From Lutimonas halocynthiae (lineage in GTDB: Bacteria; Bacteroidota; Bacteroidia; Flavobacteriales; Flavobacteriaceae), in the NCBI RefSeq assembly GCF_030409835.1, contig NZ_JAUFQO010000001.1, positions 186,001 through 250,000 on the forward strand: a stretch of DNA of 64,000 bases, given 5' to 3'. Below, piece after piece: positions 36,011-45,714 of the stretch. Numbering within the stretch: the stretch's first letter is position 1; every line of letters begins with the position of its first letter. The notes below the pieces were generated by a model. That model did not search any database. It was given only the letters and a program-made list of their open reading frames with translations, and had not been told where the DNA came from. The translations under genes and the position numbers were made by a program.

Positions 36011-37354
36011 TTAGGCATTTACAAATTGAGCTTTCTTTCCTATTTGATAATACTCAAAGCCCAAACTCTCCAATCTCAAATGAGAATATTGATTTCTACC
36101 ATCGAAAATGATTGGATCAATTAGTTTCATTTTTAATTCTTCAAAATCCGGGGATCTGAATTCTTTCCATTCCGTCAGTAAAATCATGGCATTTGCATCA
36201 GCCAGCGTTTCATACTTAGAATTGAAATAACTGATATTTGGCGTGTCTTTAAGATAAAATGACTCAGCTTCATGCATGGCTTTTGGATCGTAGGCCTTAA
36301 TGGAAGCGCCTCTTCTAACCAATTCATTCGCAATATAAATAGCTGGAGCTTCACGCATATCATCTGTTCCCGGCTTAAAAGCCAAGCCCCATATAGCAAA
36401 TGTCTTACCAGACAAATTTTCTCCAAAACGGCGTACTACTTTCTCAGCAATAACTAATTTTTGTTTATCATTAACCGACTCAACAGAAGTTATCAATTCA
36501 GCTTGATAGCCGCTATTTTCAGCAATTTTTTTCAAGGCTTTGACATCTTTAGGAAAACACGATCCTCCATAGCCACTCCCTGGATAAATAAAGCTATAAC
36601 CTATTCTCGAATCAGAACCAATACCAATACGCACTTTATTGACATCGGCATCAACCAACTCACAAATATTTGCAATCTCATTCATAAATGAAATTTTTGT
36701 TGCCAACATTGCATTTGCCACATATTTAGTCATCTCAGCAGATCTGATATCCATCTCAATCATCCTGTCATGATTGTGTGTAAAAGGAGCATATAAATCT
36801 CTCATCGTCTCAAAAGCACTATCATCATCGGCACCAATCACAATTCGATCAGGTTTCATAAAATCATTGATAGCAGCACCCTCTTTTAAAAATTCTGGAT
36901 TTGAAACCACATGAAAATCAATAGCAACATCTCTTTTTTTGAGCTCTAACTCAACCTGATCTGTTACTTTGTCAGCAGTTCCTACTGGAACTGTTGATTT
37001 GTCAACAATTACCAAGGGGTTTTTCATTTTTTGCCCAATTTCTGAAGCAACGCTCAAAACATATTGCAGATCAGCAGAACCATCCTCTCCCATAGGAGTT
37101 CCTACAGCTATAAAAACCACTTTAGAATTTTCTAATCCATCTTCAAGATTCGTACTAAAAGTCAAATCTCCAGATTTAACATTATTCAATACCATATCCT
37201 CTAAGCCTGGTTCATAAATAGGAATAATTCCTTTTTTGAGTTGATCAATTTTATCCTCATCAATATCAATACAAGTTACCTTATTTCCCATTTCAGCAAA
37301 ACAGGTTCCGGTAACCAATCCGACATATCCGGATCCTACGACAGTTATATTCAT
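36011..37354 (-). CDS. ugd: UDP-glucose 6-dehydrogenase
   Basis: The 447-residue NAD-dependent enzyme has the N-terminal Rossmann motif GSGYVGLVTG and the catalytic Cys in GSGYGGSCFPKDVKAL. C-terminal phrases IWGLAFKPGTDDMREAPA and YDPKAMHEA are also present. It oxidises UDP-glucose to UDP-glucuronate, a precursor of acidic exopolysaccharides. It lies 2 bp after upxY on the same strand, so the two are translationally linked. Confidence 0.95.
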   Translation of the reverse strand: MNITVVGSGYVGLVTGTCFAEMGNKVTCIDIDEDKIDQLKKGIIPIYEPGLEDMVLNNVKSGDLTFSTNLEDGLENSKVVFIAVGTPMGEDGSADLQYVLSVASEIGQKMKNPLVIVDKSTVPVGTADKVTDQVELELKKRDVAIDFHVVSNPEFLKEGAAINDFMKPDRIVIGADDDSAFETMRDLYAPFTHNHDRMIEMDIRSAEMTKYVANAMLATKISFMNEIANICELVDADVNKVRIGIGSDSRIGYSFIYPGSGYGGSCFPKDVKALKKIAENSGYQAELITSVESVNDKQKLVIAEKVVRRFGENLSGKTFAIWGLAFKPGTDDMREAPAIYIANELVRRGASIKAYDPKAMHEAESFYLKDTPNISYFNSKYETLADANAMILLTEWKEFRSPDFEELKMKLIDPIIFDGRNQYSHLRLESLGFEYYQIGKKAQFVNA

Positions 37355-37356
37355 CT

Positions 37357-37899
37357 TTATACTTTTGCGGTTTCCCTTTTTTCAATTTTTCTTAAAAAAC
37401 TCAGTGGTATGTTTACATTAAAACAACTTCCTAAAGAGTCAATTTTTACAACCACTCTGTGATTTTTTCCTTCTCTTATACATGTAGCAATTAAACCCAT
37501 AAATGGTCCATTTATTACTTCAACAGCATCACCACTAAAAACATTTACACAATTGGAAATTTCATGGTTCTCCGATGTTCCAGTCAAAATTCTGAGGTTT
37601 TCAATTTCAACAGCCCTTATCTTGGCAGGTTTTCCCAAATGCTTCAACACATTTACAGTGCCTTGAATTGGCAGTGTCATATATAGATCTTTTTCAAGCA
37701 TCTTGACAAAAACATAGGATGAAATCAAAGGTACTTCAATACTTTTTTTACGATCACTCCATTGTCTTACAGTTTTGATCATGGGTAAAAAGACTTCAAT
37801 ATCATGATCTAACATTCTTTGATAAACCTTTTTCTCTGATCTTGGCTTCGTGAAAATAGCATACCAATTAGGCTTCTCTTCATTTTTATTCAAATTCAT
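37357..37899 (-). CDS. UpxY-type transcription antiterminator (NusG-like)
   Basis: The 180-residue NusG paralogue has an NGN domain (about residues 10-105, opening WYAIFTKPRSEKKVYQRML). A C-terminal KOW-type segment spans about 125-160 (GDAVEVINGPFMGLIATCI). Polysaccharide-locus antiterminators of this kind (UpxY in Bacteroides) bind RNA polymerase at the leader of a capsule operon and allow read-through of long transcripts. Being first in the operon and immediately before ugd fits this role. A full -7 element is 58 bp upstream; no ops-like sequence is evident. Confidence 0.88.
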   Translation of the reverse strand: MNLNKNEEKPNWYAIFTKPRSEKKVYQRMLDHDIEVFLPMIKTVRQWSDRKKSIEVPLISSYVFVKMLEKDLYMTLPIQGTVNVLKHLGKPAKIRAVEIENLRILTGTSENHEISNCVNVFSGDAVEVINGPFMGLIATCIREGKNHRVVVKIDSLGSCFNVNIPLSFLRKIEKRETAKV

Positions 37900-37956
37900 A
37901 CATCAAATTGTTAGTTGAACAAAGCTTGTTTATTTGGTCATTTTTGAATCGACGAA

Positions 37957-37988
37957 CAAATATAATATTTAATATATTTACGCTGCAA
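37957..37988 (-). promoter_or_regulatory. Promoter of upxY-ugd
   Basis: Minus strand: TATATTTG (37964-37957) is a perfect -7, with a TTG at 37988-37986 spaced 21 bp. The leader to the upxY ATG would be about 52 nt. Confidence 0.5.
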
Positions 37989-38038
37989 CTTTAAGCCACA
38001 ATTATCAATCCAATTAATCGCTGTTAATCCCTTATCTA

Positions 38039-39133
38039 TTGAACAGAATTATCATATCTGTAACCAACGATTTAGCAACAGATCAACGTGTTATTAAAAC
38101 CTGTGATTGTTTTAACGAACTGGGTTATGATATATTGTTAATTGGAAGAAAATTGAAAAACAGTCCCGAACTTAAGTTTCCGTTTAAAACTATTCGCTTT
38201 AAACTGCTATTTAATAATGGGTTTTTATTTTATGCAGAATATAACCTTAGGCTATTTGTTGAACTTCTATTTAGGAAAAAGACTGTATTATACGCCAATG
38301 ACTTAGATACCTTGCTGCCTAATTATTTAATTAGCCGATTATCTTCTTCAAAATTAATCTATGACAGTCATGAATATTTTACCGAGGTCCCGGAATTGAT
38401 CACCAGACCTCGAGTCAGAGCATTTTGGCTAAAAATTGAAAAATATATCTTTCCAAATTTGAAAAATGTGGTCACTGTAAACCATAAAATTGCTGAGATT
38501 TATAAAAACAAATATAAAGTGCCTGTTACGGTGATCAGAAATATTCCAAAGCCCTATGCCATAAAAAAAACGGATTCATTTTCTATTATAGAAAAGGGGC
38601 AGAAATTCATTATTTATCAAGGTTCCTTAAACCTGGGCCGCGGATTGGAGTTAATGATTGATAGTATGCTGCATTTAAAAGGCTATAAACTTTTGATTGT
38701 AGGAGACGGAGATATATCAGGCAAGTTGAAGAATCAAGTAGAAAGATTACATTTGCAAGATCAAGTAGTTTTTTTAGGGAGAATACTCCCAAACAAGCTA
38801 AAAATCATAACCAGACAAGCTGAATTAGGTTTAAGCCTGGAAGAAGATTTGGGCCTGAACTACCGCTATTGTTTGCCTAATAAAGTTTTTGACTATATCT
38901 ATGCTGGAATTCCAATATTGGTTTCTGACCTTCCTGTTTTGAAGGAGTTATTAGGAGAAAATAAGATTGGCACCTTTCTGCGAGATCGAAGTCCTGAGGT
39001 ATTAGCTGCTCAGATAGAAAACATGGTTTTAAATAAACATGAATTTTCAAATGGGATTGAAAAAGCAAAAGCCAAGTATAATTGGAACAATGAACAAAAA
39101 ACACTAGTTAATTTTATCAATGAAATTGAATAA
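38039..39133 (+). CDS. Glycosyltransferase (GT4-like)
   Basis: The 364-residue protein begins at TTG 38039, as the conserved start NRIIISVTNDLATDQRV follows at once and no ATG is available. It has the GT-B layout: N-terminal acceptor domain, then a nucleotide-sugar domain with IIYQGSLNLGRGLELMI and LPNKVFDYIYAGIPILVSDLP. It probably adds a hexose to a surface glycan. It overlaps the next glycosyltransferase by 14 bp and is divergent from upxY, so both lie in one polysaccharide neighbourhood. Confidence 0.88.
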   Translation: MNRIIISVTNDLATDQRVIKTCDCFNELGYDILLIGRKLKNSPELKFPFKTIRFKLLFNNGFLFYAEYNLRLFVELLFRKKTVLYANDLDTLLPNYLISRLSSSKLIYDSHEYFTEVPELITRPRVRAFWLKIEKYIFPNLKNVVTVNHKIAEIYKNKYKVPVTVIRNIPKPYAIKKTDSFSIIEKGQKFIIYQGSLNLGRGLELMIDSMLHLKGYKLLIVGDGDISGKLKNQVERLHLQDQVVFLGRILPNKLKIITRQAELGLSLEEDLGLNYRYCLPNKVFDYIYAGIPILVSDLPVLKELLGENKIGTFLRDRSPEVLAAQIENMVLNKHEFSNGIEKAKAKYNWNNEQKTLVNFINEIE

Positions 39134-40235
39134 AAAATTACATATAATTTGTTTTGACGTGCCTTTCCCTCCCACGTATGGTGGTGTCATTGACGTGTTT
39201 TATAAAATTAAAGCGCTTGCAGAGAATGGGGTTGAAATCTATTTACATGTTTTTTACTACGGTAGAAAGCAACAGGATGTTTTGAACAAATATTGTAAAG
39301 AAGTAAATTATTACAAAAGAAATACCTCATGGCTCAACGGACTAGGATTGTTGCCTTATATTGTAAAATCAAGAAAAAGTGATGCATTGACCAAAAATCT
39401 GGAGCGCGTAAACGCCCCAATTCTTTTTGAGGGCTTACATACCACCTTTTTATTAAAAAACAAACGATTCAAAGACAGGAAACTCTTTGTCAGAACCCAT
39501 AATATAGAGCACTTGTATTATAAACAGCTTGCTAAAAATGAGTCAAATGTTTTTAAAAAATTGTTTTATTCGATCGAAGCAGTTAAACTAAAATTCTATG
39601 AAAAAAACTTAAAGCATTCAAATATTATTCTTTCTCTTTCAAAACATGAAACAACGTATTTTGAAAAAAAATTCGGAGAAAAAGTGATGTACTTACCAGC
39701 ATTTCATCCAAGTGATGGATATCACGAATTATCAAAGAAAGGTTATTTTGCTTTATACCACGGAAATTTAAGTGTAACTGACAATATGAAAGCTGCTTTA
39801 CTGTTGATTGATGCTTTTAAACCTCTCGATTATCCTCTTGTTATTGCGGGTCAGACATCAGACAAAAAATTTCATTCAAAAATTGACCAGCATAAAAATA
39901 TAAGTTTTATTGAATTGAAAGACGAGGCACATTTATTTGAGCTTTTAAACAGGGCTCATGTGAATGTTTTATATTCCAGTAATAATTCCGGTCTTAAATT
40001 AAAATTAATAAACGCGCTTTTCCAAAGCAGGTATGTCATTGCCAACAATAACATTGCCGATGGTTCCGGATTAGAATCACTCTGTAAAATAGCCAATAAC
40101 AAAGCTGAAATAATAAATCAATTATTAAAAATAACTGAAAAAGATTTTCCTGATGAAGACATCGCCGCAAGAAAGGACTTATTAAAGTTATATGATAAAA
40201 ACGTCAATGCGCAAATACTGATTCATGAATTGTAA
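39120..40235 (+). CDS. Glycosyltransferase, second of the pair
   Basis: The 371-residue protein starts with ATG 39120 inside the end of the upstream gene (14-bp overlap), so its translation is coupled. Opening phrase DVPFPPTYGGVIDVFYK is typical of GT4-like enzymes that loop around GGV. Later segments FALYHGNLSVTDNMKAALLL and VLYSSNNSGLKLKLINALF fit the sugar-nucleotide domain, though the usual E-x7-E is not obvious. It converges on the FtsE-like gene with a 6-bp gap. The acceptor is not known. Confidence 0.8.
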   Translation: MKLNKKLHIICFDVPFPPTYGGVIDVFYKIKALAENGVEIYLHVFYYGRKQQDVLNKYCKEVNYYKRNTSWLNGLGLLPYIVKSRKSDALTKNLERVNAPILFEGLHTTFLLKNKRFKDRKLFVRTHNIEHLYYKQLAKNESNVFKKLFYSIEAVKLKFYEKNLKHSNIILSLSKHETTYFEKKFGEKVMYLPAFHPSDGYHELSKKGYFALYHGNLSVTDNMKAALLLIDAFKPLDYPLVIAGQTSDKKFHSKIDQHKNISFIELKDEAHLFELLNRAHVNVLYSSNNSGLKLKLINALFQSRYVIANNNIADGSGLESLCKIANNKAEIINQLLKITEKDFPDEDIAARKDLLKLYDKNVNAQILIHEL

Positions 40236-40241
40236 TCAGGA

Positions 40242-40901
40242 TCAGACTACTTCAAAAATTTTGCCGCCTTCACACTTTATAGTTTTATGAGGAAATTTTA
40301 AAATAAGTGCATAATCATGCGTGGCCATTAAAATCGTAATTCCGGCCTTATTGATTTCTTCCAGAACATTCATGATCTCAACTGAAGTTTTAGGATCTAA
40401 ATTTCCTGTTGGCTCATCTGCCAATATCATTTCAGGTGTATTTAACAAGGCTCTTGCAATGGCTACACGTTGTTGCTCTCCTCCTGAAAGCTGATAAGGC
40501 ATTTTAAAACCTTTGGTTTTCATATCGACCTTTTCAAGAACTTCATTGATTTTAACCTCCATTTGGTTCTTTCCCTTCCAACCGGTAGCTTTTAAAACAA
40601 AAAACAAATTCTCATAAACAGATCTGTCATTTAACAATTGAAAATCCTGGAAAACAATGCCAATTTTTCTTCTCAAAAATGGAATATCCTTCTCCTTTAG
40701 CTTTCTAAGGTCAAATTCTACAATTGAACCTTGACCAATTTGCAATGGCAGATCTCCATAAAGCGTTTTCATTAAACTACTCTTACCACTTCCTGTTTTT
40801 CCAATAAGATAATTGAAATCTCCCTTTTTAATATCCAGATTGATATCAGACAAGATTAAGTTTTCTCTTTGAAATATTGACGCGTCTTTTAATTGAAGCA
40901 T
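40242..40901 (-). CDS. ftsE: FtsE-like ABC ATPase
   Basis: The 219-residue ATP-binding protein has the Walker A motif [10 protein letters not shown], the signature [15 protein letters not shown], and Walker [13 protein letters not shown]. It also has the FtsE/LolD family look ([19 protein letters not shown]). FtsE works with FtsX to control murein hydrolases during cell division. No ftsX is adjacent, so the call as FtsE rests on sequence style and on the habit of flavobacteria to keep ftsE alone. LolD would be the alternative. Confidence 0.8.
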   Translation of the reverse strand: MLQLKDASIFQRENLILSDINLDIKKGDFNYLIGKTGSGKSSLMKTLYGDLPLQIGQGSIVEFDLRKLKEKDIPFLRRKIGIVFQDFQLLNDRSVYENLFFVLKATGWKGKNQMEVKINEVLEKVDMKTKGFKMPYQLSGGEQQRVAIARALLNTPEMILADEPTGNLDPKTSVEIMNVLEEINKAGITILMATHDYALILKFPHKTIKCEGGKIFEVV

Positions 40902-41249
40902 TTTTTATTTTTTGATGATACAAACGGTTGTTTTTTATGCCCTTTAGGCTAATTAACGACTAAAGATTGACAAACTTAATGTTTAAATTTGAAATAGTAA
41001 AGCTCCATAAATGTATAAAAGTAATTACCATGATTATATCGGTTCCATATCTTTTATGAATAGAGATTCATTACTAAATTCGTGGTGAATTTTCGACTGA
41101 ACATATTAAAGAATGGAAGAATGCTCAAACCATAACTTGAAACTAAGCTATCTTTGTTAGAACTTTTAACAAAATTTTTAAAAATAAAACACTTCTTAAT
41201 TTGAGAGGAAGTATTAATATTAACGGCTCAATGGAAAAATTACTGCCCA
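40902..41249. other. 348-bp divergent intergenic region
   Basis: Between ftsE (minus) and the TlpA-like gene (plus) there is no ORF of note. It holds a perfect -7 element for the plus strand at 41149-41156 and a 9-codon reading frame (41231-41260) that overlaps the start of the downstream gene in another frame. The part next to ftsE contains no convincing -7 element, and I see no RNA gene or repeat. Confidence 0.6.
41149..41156 (+). promoter_or_regulatory. -7 element of the TlpA-like gene
   Basis: TATCTTTG, a perfect TAnnTTTG. Predicted transcription start near 41161, leader about 88 nt. No -33 TTTG at normal distance. Confidence 0.45.
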
Positions 41250-42539
41250 ATGATGATTAAAATTAAAAATTTTAGGAATAGCTTATTGAATAATGACTTT
41301 ATTACCTTGATTAAGAAGGGTTTAAAAACCCTGTTCGGCTTGAGTATACTTGTTGGAATATTTACTTCCTGTGAGAATGTTAATCCTGAATTAGGCCTAA
41401 AACAGGGTGTTTGGAGAGGTCAGATTTCAACACAAGGAAATGATATCCCCTTTAATTTTGATGTTCAAAAAGAAGATGGGGCATATCAAATACAACTCAT
41501 CAACGGGCTTGAAAAATTGGATATCGATGATATTGACATTCTTGAAGATTCCTTATTTTTTGACATGCACATTTTTGATATCAGTGTGAAGGCCAAAATT
41601 TATAATGATAGCCTAGTTGGAACTTATACAAAAAATTATGCCGAGAACTATGTGCTACCATTTAAAGCATTTCACGGTAAAAAGGGGCGATTTGATAATA
41701 TTAGTAGTTCAAATATATTCGACGGAAGTTGGGAAACCATTTTTACGGACAAAGAGGGAAAGGAAATTTCAGCAATAGGAATCTTTAAAAAGGAAGGTGA
41801 AGCCTTTAGAGGAACTTTTTTGAGCAAAACAGGTGACTATAGGTATTTAGATGGTTACACGGTTAAAGACACCATGTATCTCTATACTTTTGATGGAAAT
41901 CATATTTATAAATTTCGAGCTTATAAAGAAAATGATTCCATTTTAAAAGGAGAGTATTGGTCTGGAAAAACCAGTTACAAAACATTTGTTTCTGTAAAAA
42001 ATGATACGGTTGCCCTACCTGACCCAAATAGTTTAACCTATTTAAAAGATGGTTTTGATAGAATTGAATTCTCTTTTCCTGACCTTGATGGAAACCTTAT
42101 TTCCCCACAGGATGAAAAATACAAAGACAAAGTTCTTATTGTTCAGATTTTGGGTACATGGTGTCCAAATTGTATGGATGAAACCAGGTTTTTAAGTGAC
42201 TGGTATAACAAAAATCAGTCTAAAGGGGTAGAAATAATTGGTTTGGCATATGAAATCAAGCCTGAATTTGAATATGCCCGTGAAAGGGTATTGAGTATGA
42301 AAGAAAAATTAAATGTTCCTTATGATTTTGTGATTGCCGGCACTTCATCTACAAAGTCCGCTTCCGAATCACTACCCATGCTTAATAAAGTGATGTCATT
42401 TCCGACTTCTATTGTTATTGATAGAACAGGAAAAGTAAGAAGGATTCACACCGGTTTTTCAGGCCCCGCAACGGGGAACCATTACGAGGAGTTTGTTGAC
42501 GATTTTAATCAATTCATGAAGGATATTATAGACGAATGA
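41250..42539 (+). CDS. TlpA-like thioredoxin-fold lipoprotein
   Basis: The 429-residue protein has a hydrophobic segment at about 25-40 ending FTSC, so it is a lipoprotein with an unusually long N-terminal extension (Lys/Asn rich). A beta-rich domain (about 50-260) is followed by a C-terminal TlpA/ResA thioredoxin domain with LGTWCPNCMDETRF (WCxxC) and the cis-Pro region VMSFPTSIVID. Proteins of this kind reduce disulfides of periplasmic targets or cytochrome c apoproteins. Two tandem ATGs (41250 and 41253) are possible starts. It precedes the TPR/barrel pair, from which it is separated by a promoter. Confidence 0.8.
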   Translation: MMIKIKNFRNSLLNNDFITLIKKGLKTLFGLSILVGIFTSCENVNPELGLKQGVWRGQISTQGNDIPFNFDVQKEDGAYQIQLINGLEKLDIDDIDILEDSLFFDMHIFDISVKAKIYNDSLVGTYTKNYAENYVLPFKAFHGKKGRFDNISSSNIFDGSWETIFTDKEGKEISAIGIFKKEGEAFRGTFLSKTGDYRYLDGYTVKDTMYLYTFDGNHIYKFRAYKENDSILKGEYWSGKTSYKTFVSVKNDTVALPDPNSLTYLKDGFDRIEFSFPDLDGNLISPQDEKYKDKVLIVQILGTWCPNCMDETRFLSDWYNKNQSKGVEIIGLAYEIKPEFEYARERVLSMKEKLNVPYDFVIAGTSSTKSASESLPMLNKVMSFPTSIVIDRTGKVRRIHTGFSGPATGNHYEEFVDDFNQFMKDIIDE

Positions 42540-42643
42540 TCCTATATTTTAAGAAAAAACCATGACTTTTCAACAATCTGTTTAACTAATCAACAATTTT
42601 ACAATTTATTTCTTATTTGACGTTAGCTAAATAATCTATGTGC

Positions 42644-42651
42644 TATTTTTG
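42644..42651 (+). promoter_or_regulatory. -7 element upstream of the large TPR gene
   Basis: TATTTTTG, a perfect TAnnTTTG, 24 bp before the start codon. A TTTG at 42616 is 24 bp upstream, slightly longer than the usual spacer. Confidence 0.45.
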
Positions 42652-42675
42652 ATTTTTTATAACGGATTCCATTCA

Positions 42676-45600
42676 ATGAAGTTACTCAAAGTATTCATTT
42701 TTTTCATGTTTTTTACTGTTTTTCAAGCTCAGGCTCAGAAATCAATTATTTACACTCATGAACTGGTGGAATTCAATGATGCCATGCGCCTCTACTCTGG
42801 TAAAGACTATGTAGCATCACAATTAATTTTTCACAGAATAAAAAATAGCTTTGATGAAGCTTCAGAATTAAAGGCCCGATCGTATTATTATGAGGCTTTT
42901 TGTGCCATTCGCTTAAAACAGAAAAATGCGGATGATCTGATGAATGCTTTTTTTGAAAAATTTCCAACTAGTACAAAGAGAAATACAGCTTTTTTAGAAG
43001 TAGGTGATTATTATTTTAACAACCGTAGCTATGCCTATGCTTTAAAATGGTTTAATAAAATCAATGAGAATAACCTAACGTTATATAACCAAGAAGATTT
43101 TAATTTCAAAAAAGCCTATGCTTTGTTTGCTGTGGGCAGTTTTGCCAAATCAAGAACGTATTTCTCAAAGCTTCTCGATTCAGACAAGTATGGGGCTCAA
43201 GCCAAATATTATTATGGCTATATGGCCTATCAGGATGATGACTATTCTGAAGCAGACAAATACCTGAATCAAGTAGCAGATAATAAAGGATTTGATGATG
43301 ATATTCCATATTACATGGCAAATATTAAATTTAAGACCGGTAAATTCCAAGAGGCTATTGACGCAGCCCTGCCTTTACTGGAAAAATCTAACGGTATTCA
43401 ACAATCAGAGCTTTCCAAAATAATTGGTGAGAGTTATTTTAACTTGAATGAATTTGAAAATGCTACTCCCTATCTTCTTGATTATAAGGGAAAAAAAGGG
43501 AAATGGAATAATACCGACTACTATTTATTAGGCTATGCGTATTATCAGCAAAAAGATTATGATGAAGCTGTACTATGGTTTTCTAAAATCATTGACGGTA
43601 ACAACGCTGTTTCACAAAATGCATATTACCATTTAGCAGAATGTTATTTAAAAAGTGATAAAAAACAGGAGGCCCTGAATGCTTTTCGAAATGCCAAGCA
43701 AATGGATTTTAATGCAGATATTAAAAAAGATGCCTGGTTGAATTATGCCAAACTCAGTTATGAATTAGGCAACCCTTATAAAAGTGTGGCGGAGGTCATT
43801 CAAGAATATTTAGCGGCTTATCCTGACGAAATTGATCAAGCTGAGGTCAAGGATTATTTAATCAGTGCTTATATCTCCGCCAATGATTTTGAAGGAGCTT
43901 TAACCTATCTTAAAAATGTTGATTCAGAAGACAATGATGCTTATCACAAAGTGGCCTTTTTATATGGTATACAACTATTTAAGGATCAAAGGTTTGAAAG
44001 AGCTATTGAAAATTTTAACCTTTCCATAGGAACCTCATCAAATTCGATTTACCAGGCTAGATCATTATTCTGGAAGGGAGAATCACTTTACAGGTTAAAG
44101 AAATTTGAAGAGGCCTTAACAAGTTTTAAGGCATTTTCAGATATGGATGAAGCCAAAGAGACTAAGGAAAACGCCACAGTGCTATATCATATGGCCTATA
44201 CCTATTTCCAGATGAAGGATTACAATCAGGCAGGTGGTCATTTCAATGAATTTTTGGCCATCTCTATTGACCAAAACCTTGCCAGGGACAGTTATTTAAG
44301 ACTGGGCGATTGCTTTTTTGCTTTAAGCGGCTATTTTAAAGCGATTCCTGCTTATCAGAAGGTTATTGATGCGAATGAAGCTGACGTGGATTATGCGCAA
44401 CTGCAGATTGCCTTCTGCCATGGGTATATGGGCGAAACTGAAAAAAAGATAAATTCCCTTATCAACTTTACAGAAGTTAATCTAAAATCAACCCTGCGTG
44501 ATGACGCTTTTTATGAACTTGGAAATTCATATGTTAAACTCAGTAAGAATAATGAAGCGCTCGCAGCCTATGATGAAGTTGTCACAAACTACAGAATGAG
44601 TTCTTTGGTTTCAAAATCATTATTGAAACAAGGCCTCGTTTATTTCAATTCTGATCAAAATGATCAGGCGCTTGAAAAATATAAAAAAGTTGTTAGTGTC
44701 TATCCCGGAACAGATGAAGCAAAAGAAGCAATAGCCAATGCCAAACAAATCTATGTGCAACAAGGACGCGTTGATGAATACGAAAGATTTATTAGAAATG
44801 TAGATTATGTGAATGTAACGGATGAGGAAATTGACAATACCATGTTCGCCTCGGCTGAGCAATTTTATTTGACGAATAATCTGGAAAAAGCAATTGAATC
44901 ATTGCGAAAATACGAAGAGAGATTCCCCGCAGGTGCAAATGCCTTAACCGCCAATTTTTTCTTGGCGGATGCATTGAACAGAACTGATCAGCTGGAAAAA
45001 GCTGTGCCATATTATCAATTTATTTTAGACAAAGATAAAAACCAATACACCGAAAGGTCTTTAGTGAATGTGGCATCTTATTATCTGGATAATGAGAATT
45101 GGGAGCAGGCTATGGTGCTACTTTCCAGATTAGAAAAAGAGGCTGAAACTGAACAGAATATTCTTTTTGCCCAGAGCAACCTTATGAAAGGAAACTATGC
45201 GATTAAAAATTTCACTTTGGCAGAAGCATACGCTGACAAAGTAATGGAGCATCCTAAATTAGAACCTAAAATACTATCAGATGCTCAAATAATTATTGCG
45301 AGATCTGCATTTGAAACAGGAGATTTACTGAAGGCTCAGGATGCATTTAAAGTAGTCGAAGAAACAGCAACAGGTGAATTAAAGGCAGAAGCCGTTTATT
45401 ATGATGCCTACTTTTTAAATGAAGAAGGAAATTATAAATTATCTAATGTATCGGTTCAAAAATTGGCCTCTGATTATTCTCCTTATCGTTATTGGGGTGG
45501 CAAAGGGTTGATCATTATGGCTAATAATTTTTACGAGCTTGAAGATGCCTACCAGGCCACTTATATTCTTGAAAGTGTGATTCAGAAATTTTCTGAATAT

Positions 45601-45693
45601 GAAGACCTTGTTGAATCGGCAAGAACTGAATTGAATCGCATAAAAACGCTGGAATCAAAAACCAATTCGTCAGTGATAATTGAAAAGGGATAA
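42676..45693 (+). CDS. Large secreted TPR protein
   Basis: Start at ATG 42676 (MKLLKVFIFFMFFTVFQAQ), giving a signal peptide; the ORF could be extended upstream to 42640 without a signal. The 1005-residue protein is built almost entirely of TPR helix pairs from about residue 30 to 960 (for example AYHKVAFLYGIQLFKDQRFE, KENATVLYHMAYTYFQMKDY, YDEVVTNYRMSSLVSKSLLK). No catalytic motif is seen. The downstream gene, 21 bp away, encodes an outer-membrane barrel, so the two probably form an envelope complex in which the TPR superhelix docks in the periplasm. The pair recurs in flavobacteria. Confidence 0.85.
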   Translation: MKLLKVFIFFMFFTVFQAQAQKSIIYTHELVEFNDAMRLYSGKDYVASQLIFHRIKNSFDEASELKARSYYYEAFCAIRLKQKNADDLMNAFFEKFPTSTKRNTAFLEVGDYYFNNRSYAYALKWFNKINENNLTLYNQEDFNFKKAYALFAVGSFAKSRTYFSKLLDSDKYGAQAKYYYGYMAYQDDDYSEADKYLNQVADNKGFDDDIPYYMANIKFKTGKFQEAIDAALPLLEKSNGIQQSELSKIIGESYFNLNEFENATPYLLDYKGKKGKWNNTDYYLLGYAYYQQKDYDEAVLWFSKIIDGNNAVSQNAYYHLAECYLKSDKKQEALNAFRNAKQMDFNADIKKDAWLNYAKLSYELGNPYKSVAEVIQEYLAAYPDEIDQAEVKDYLISAYISANDFEGALTYLKNVDSEDNDAYHKVAFLYGIQLFKDQRFERAIENFNLSIGTSSNSIYQARSLFWKGESLYRLKKFEEALTSFKAFSDMDEAKETKENATVLYHMAYTYFQMKDYNQAGGHFNEFLAISIDQNLARDSYLRLGDCFFALSGYFKAIPAYQKVIDANEADVDYAQLQIAFCHGYMGETEKKINSLINFTEVNLKSTLRDDAFYELGNSYVKLSKNNEALAAYDEVVTNYRMSSLVSKSLLKQGLVYFNSDQNDQALEKYKKVVSVYPGTDEAKEAIANAKQIYVQQGRVDEYERFIRNVDYVNVTDEEIDNTMFASAEQFYLTNNLEKAIESLRKYEERFPAGANALTANFFLADALNRTDQLEKAVPYYQFILDKDKNQYTERSLVNVASYYLDNENWEQAMVLLSRLEKEAETEQNILFAQSNLMKGNYAIKNFTLAEAYADKVMEHPKLEPKILSDAQIIIARSAFETGDLLKAQDAFKVVEETATGELKAEAVYYDAYFLNEEGNYKLSNVSVQKLASDYSPYRYWGGKGLIIMANNFYELEDAYQATYILESVIQKFSEYEDLVESARTELNRIKTLESKTNSSVIIEKG

Positions 45694-45714
45694 GTCAAAC
45701 AGGAACTAAACAAA

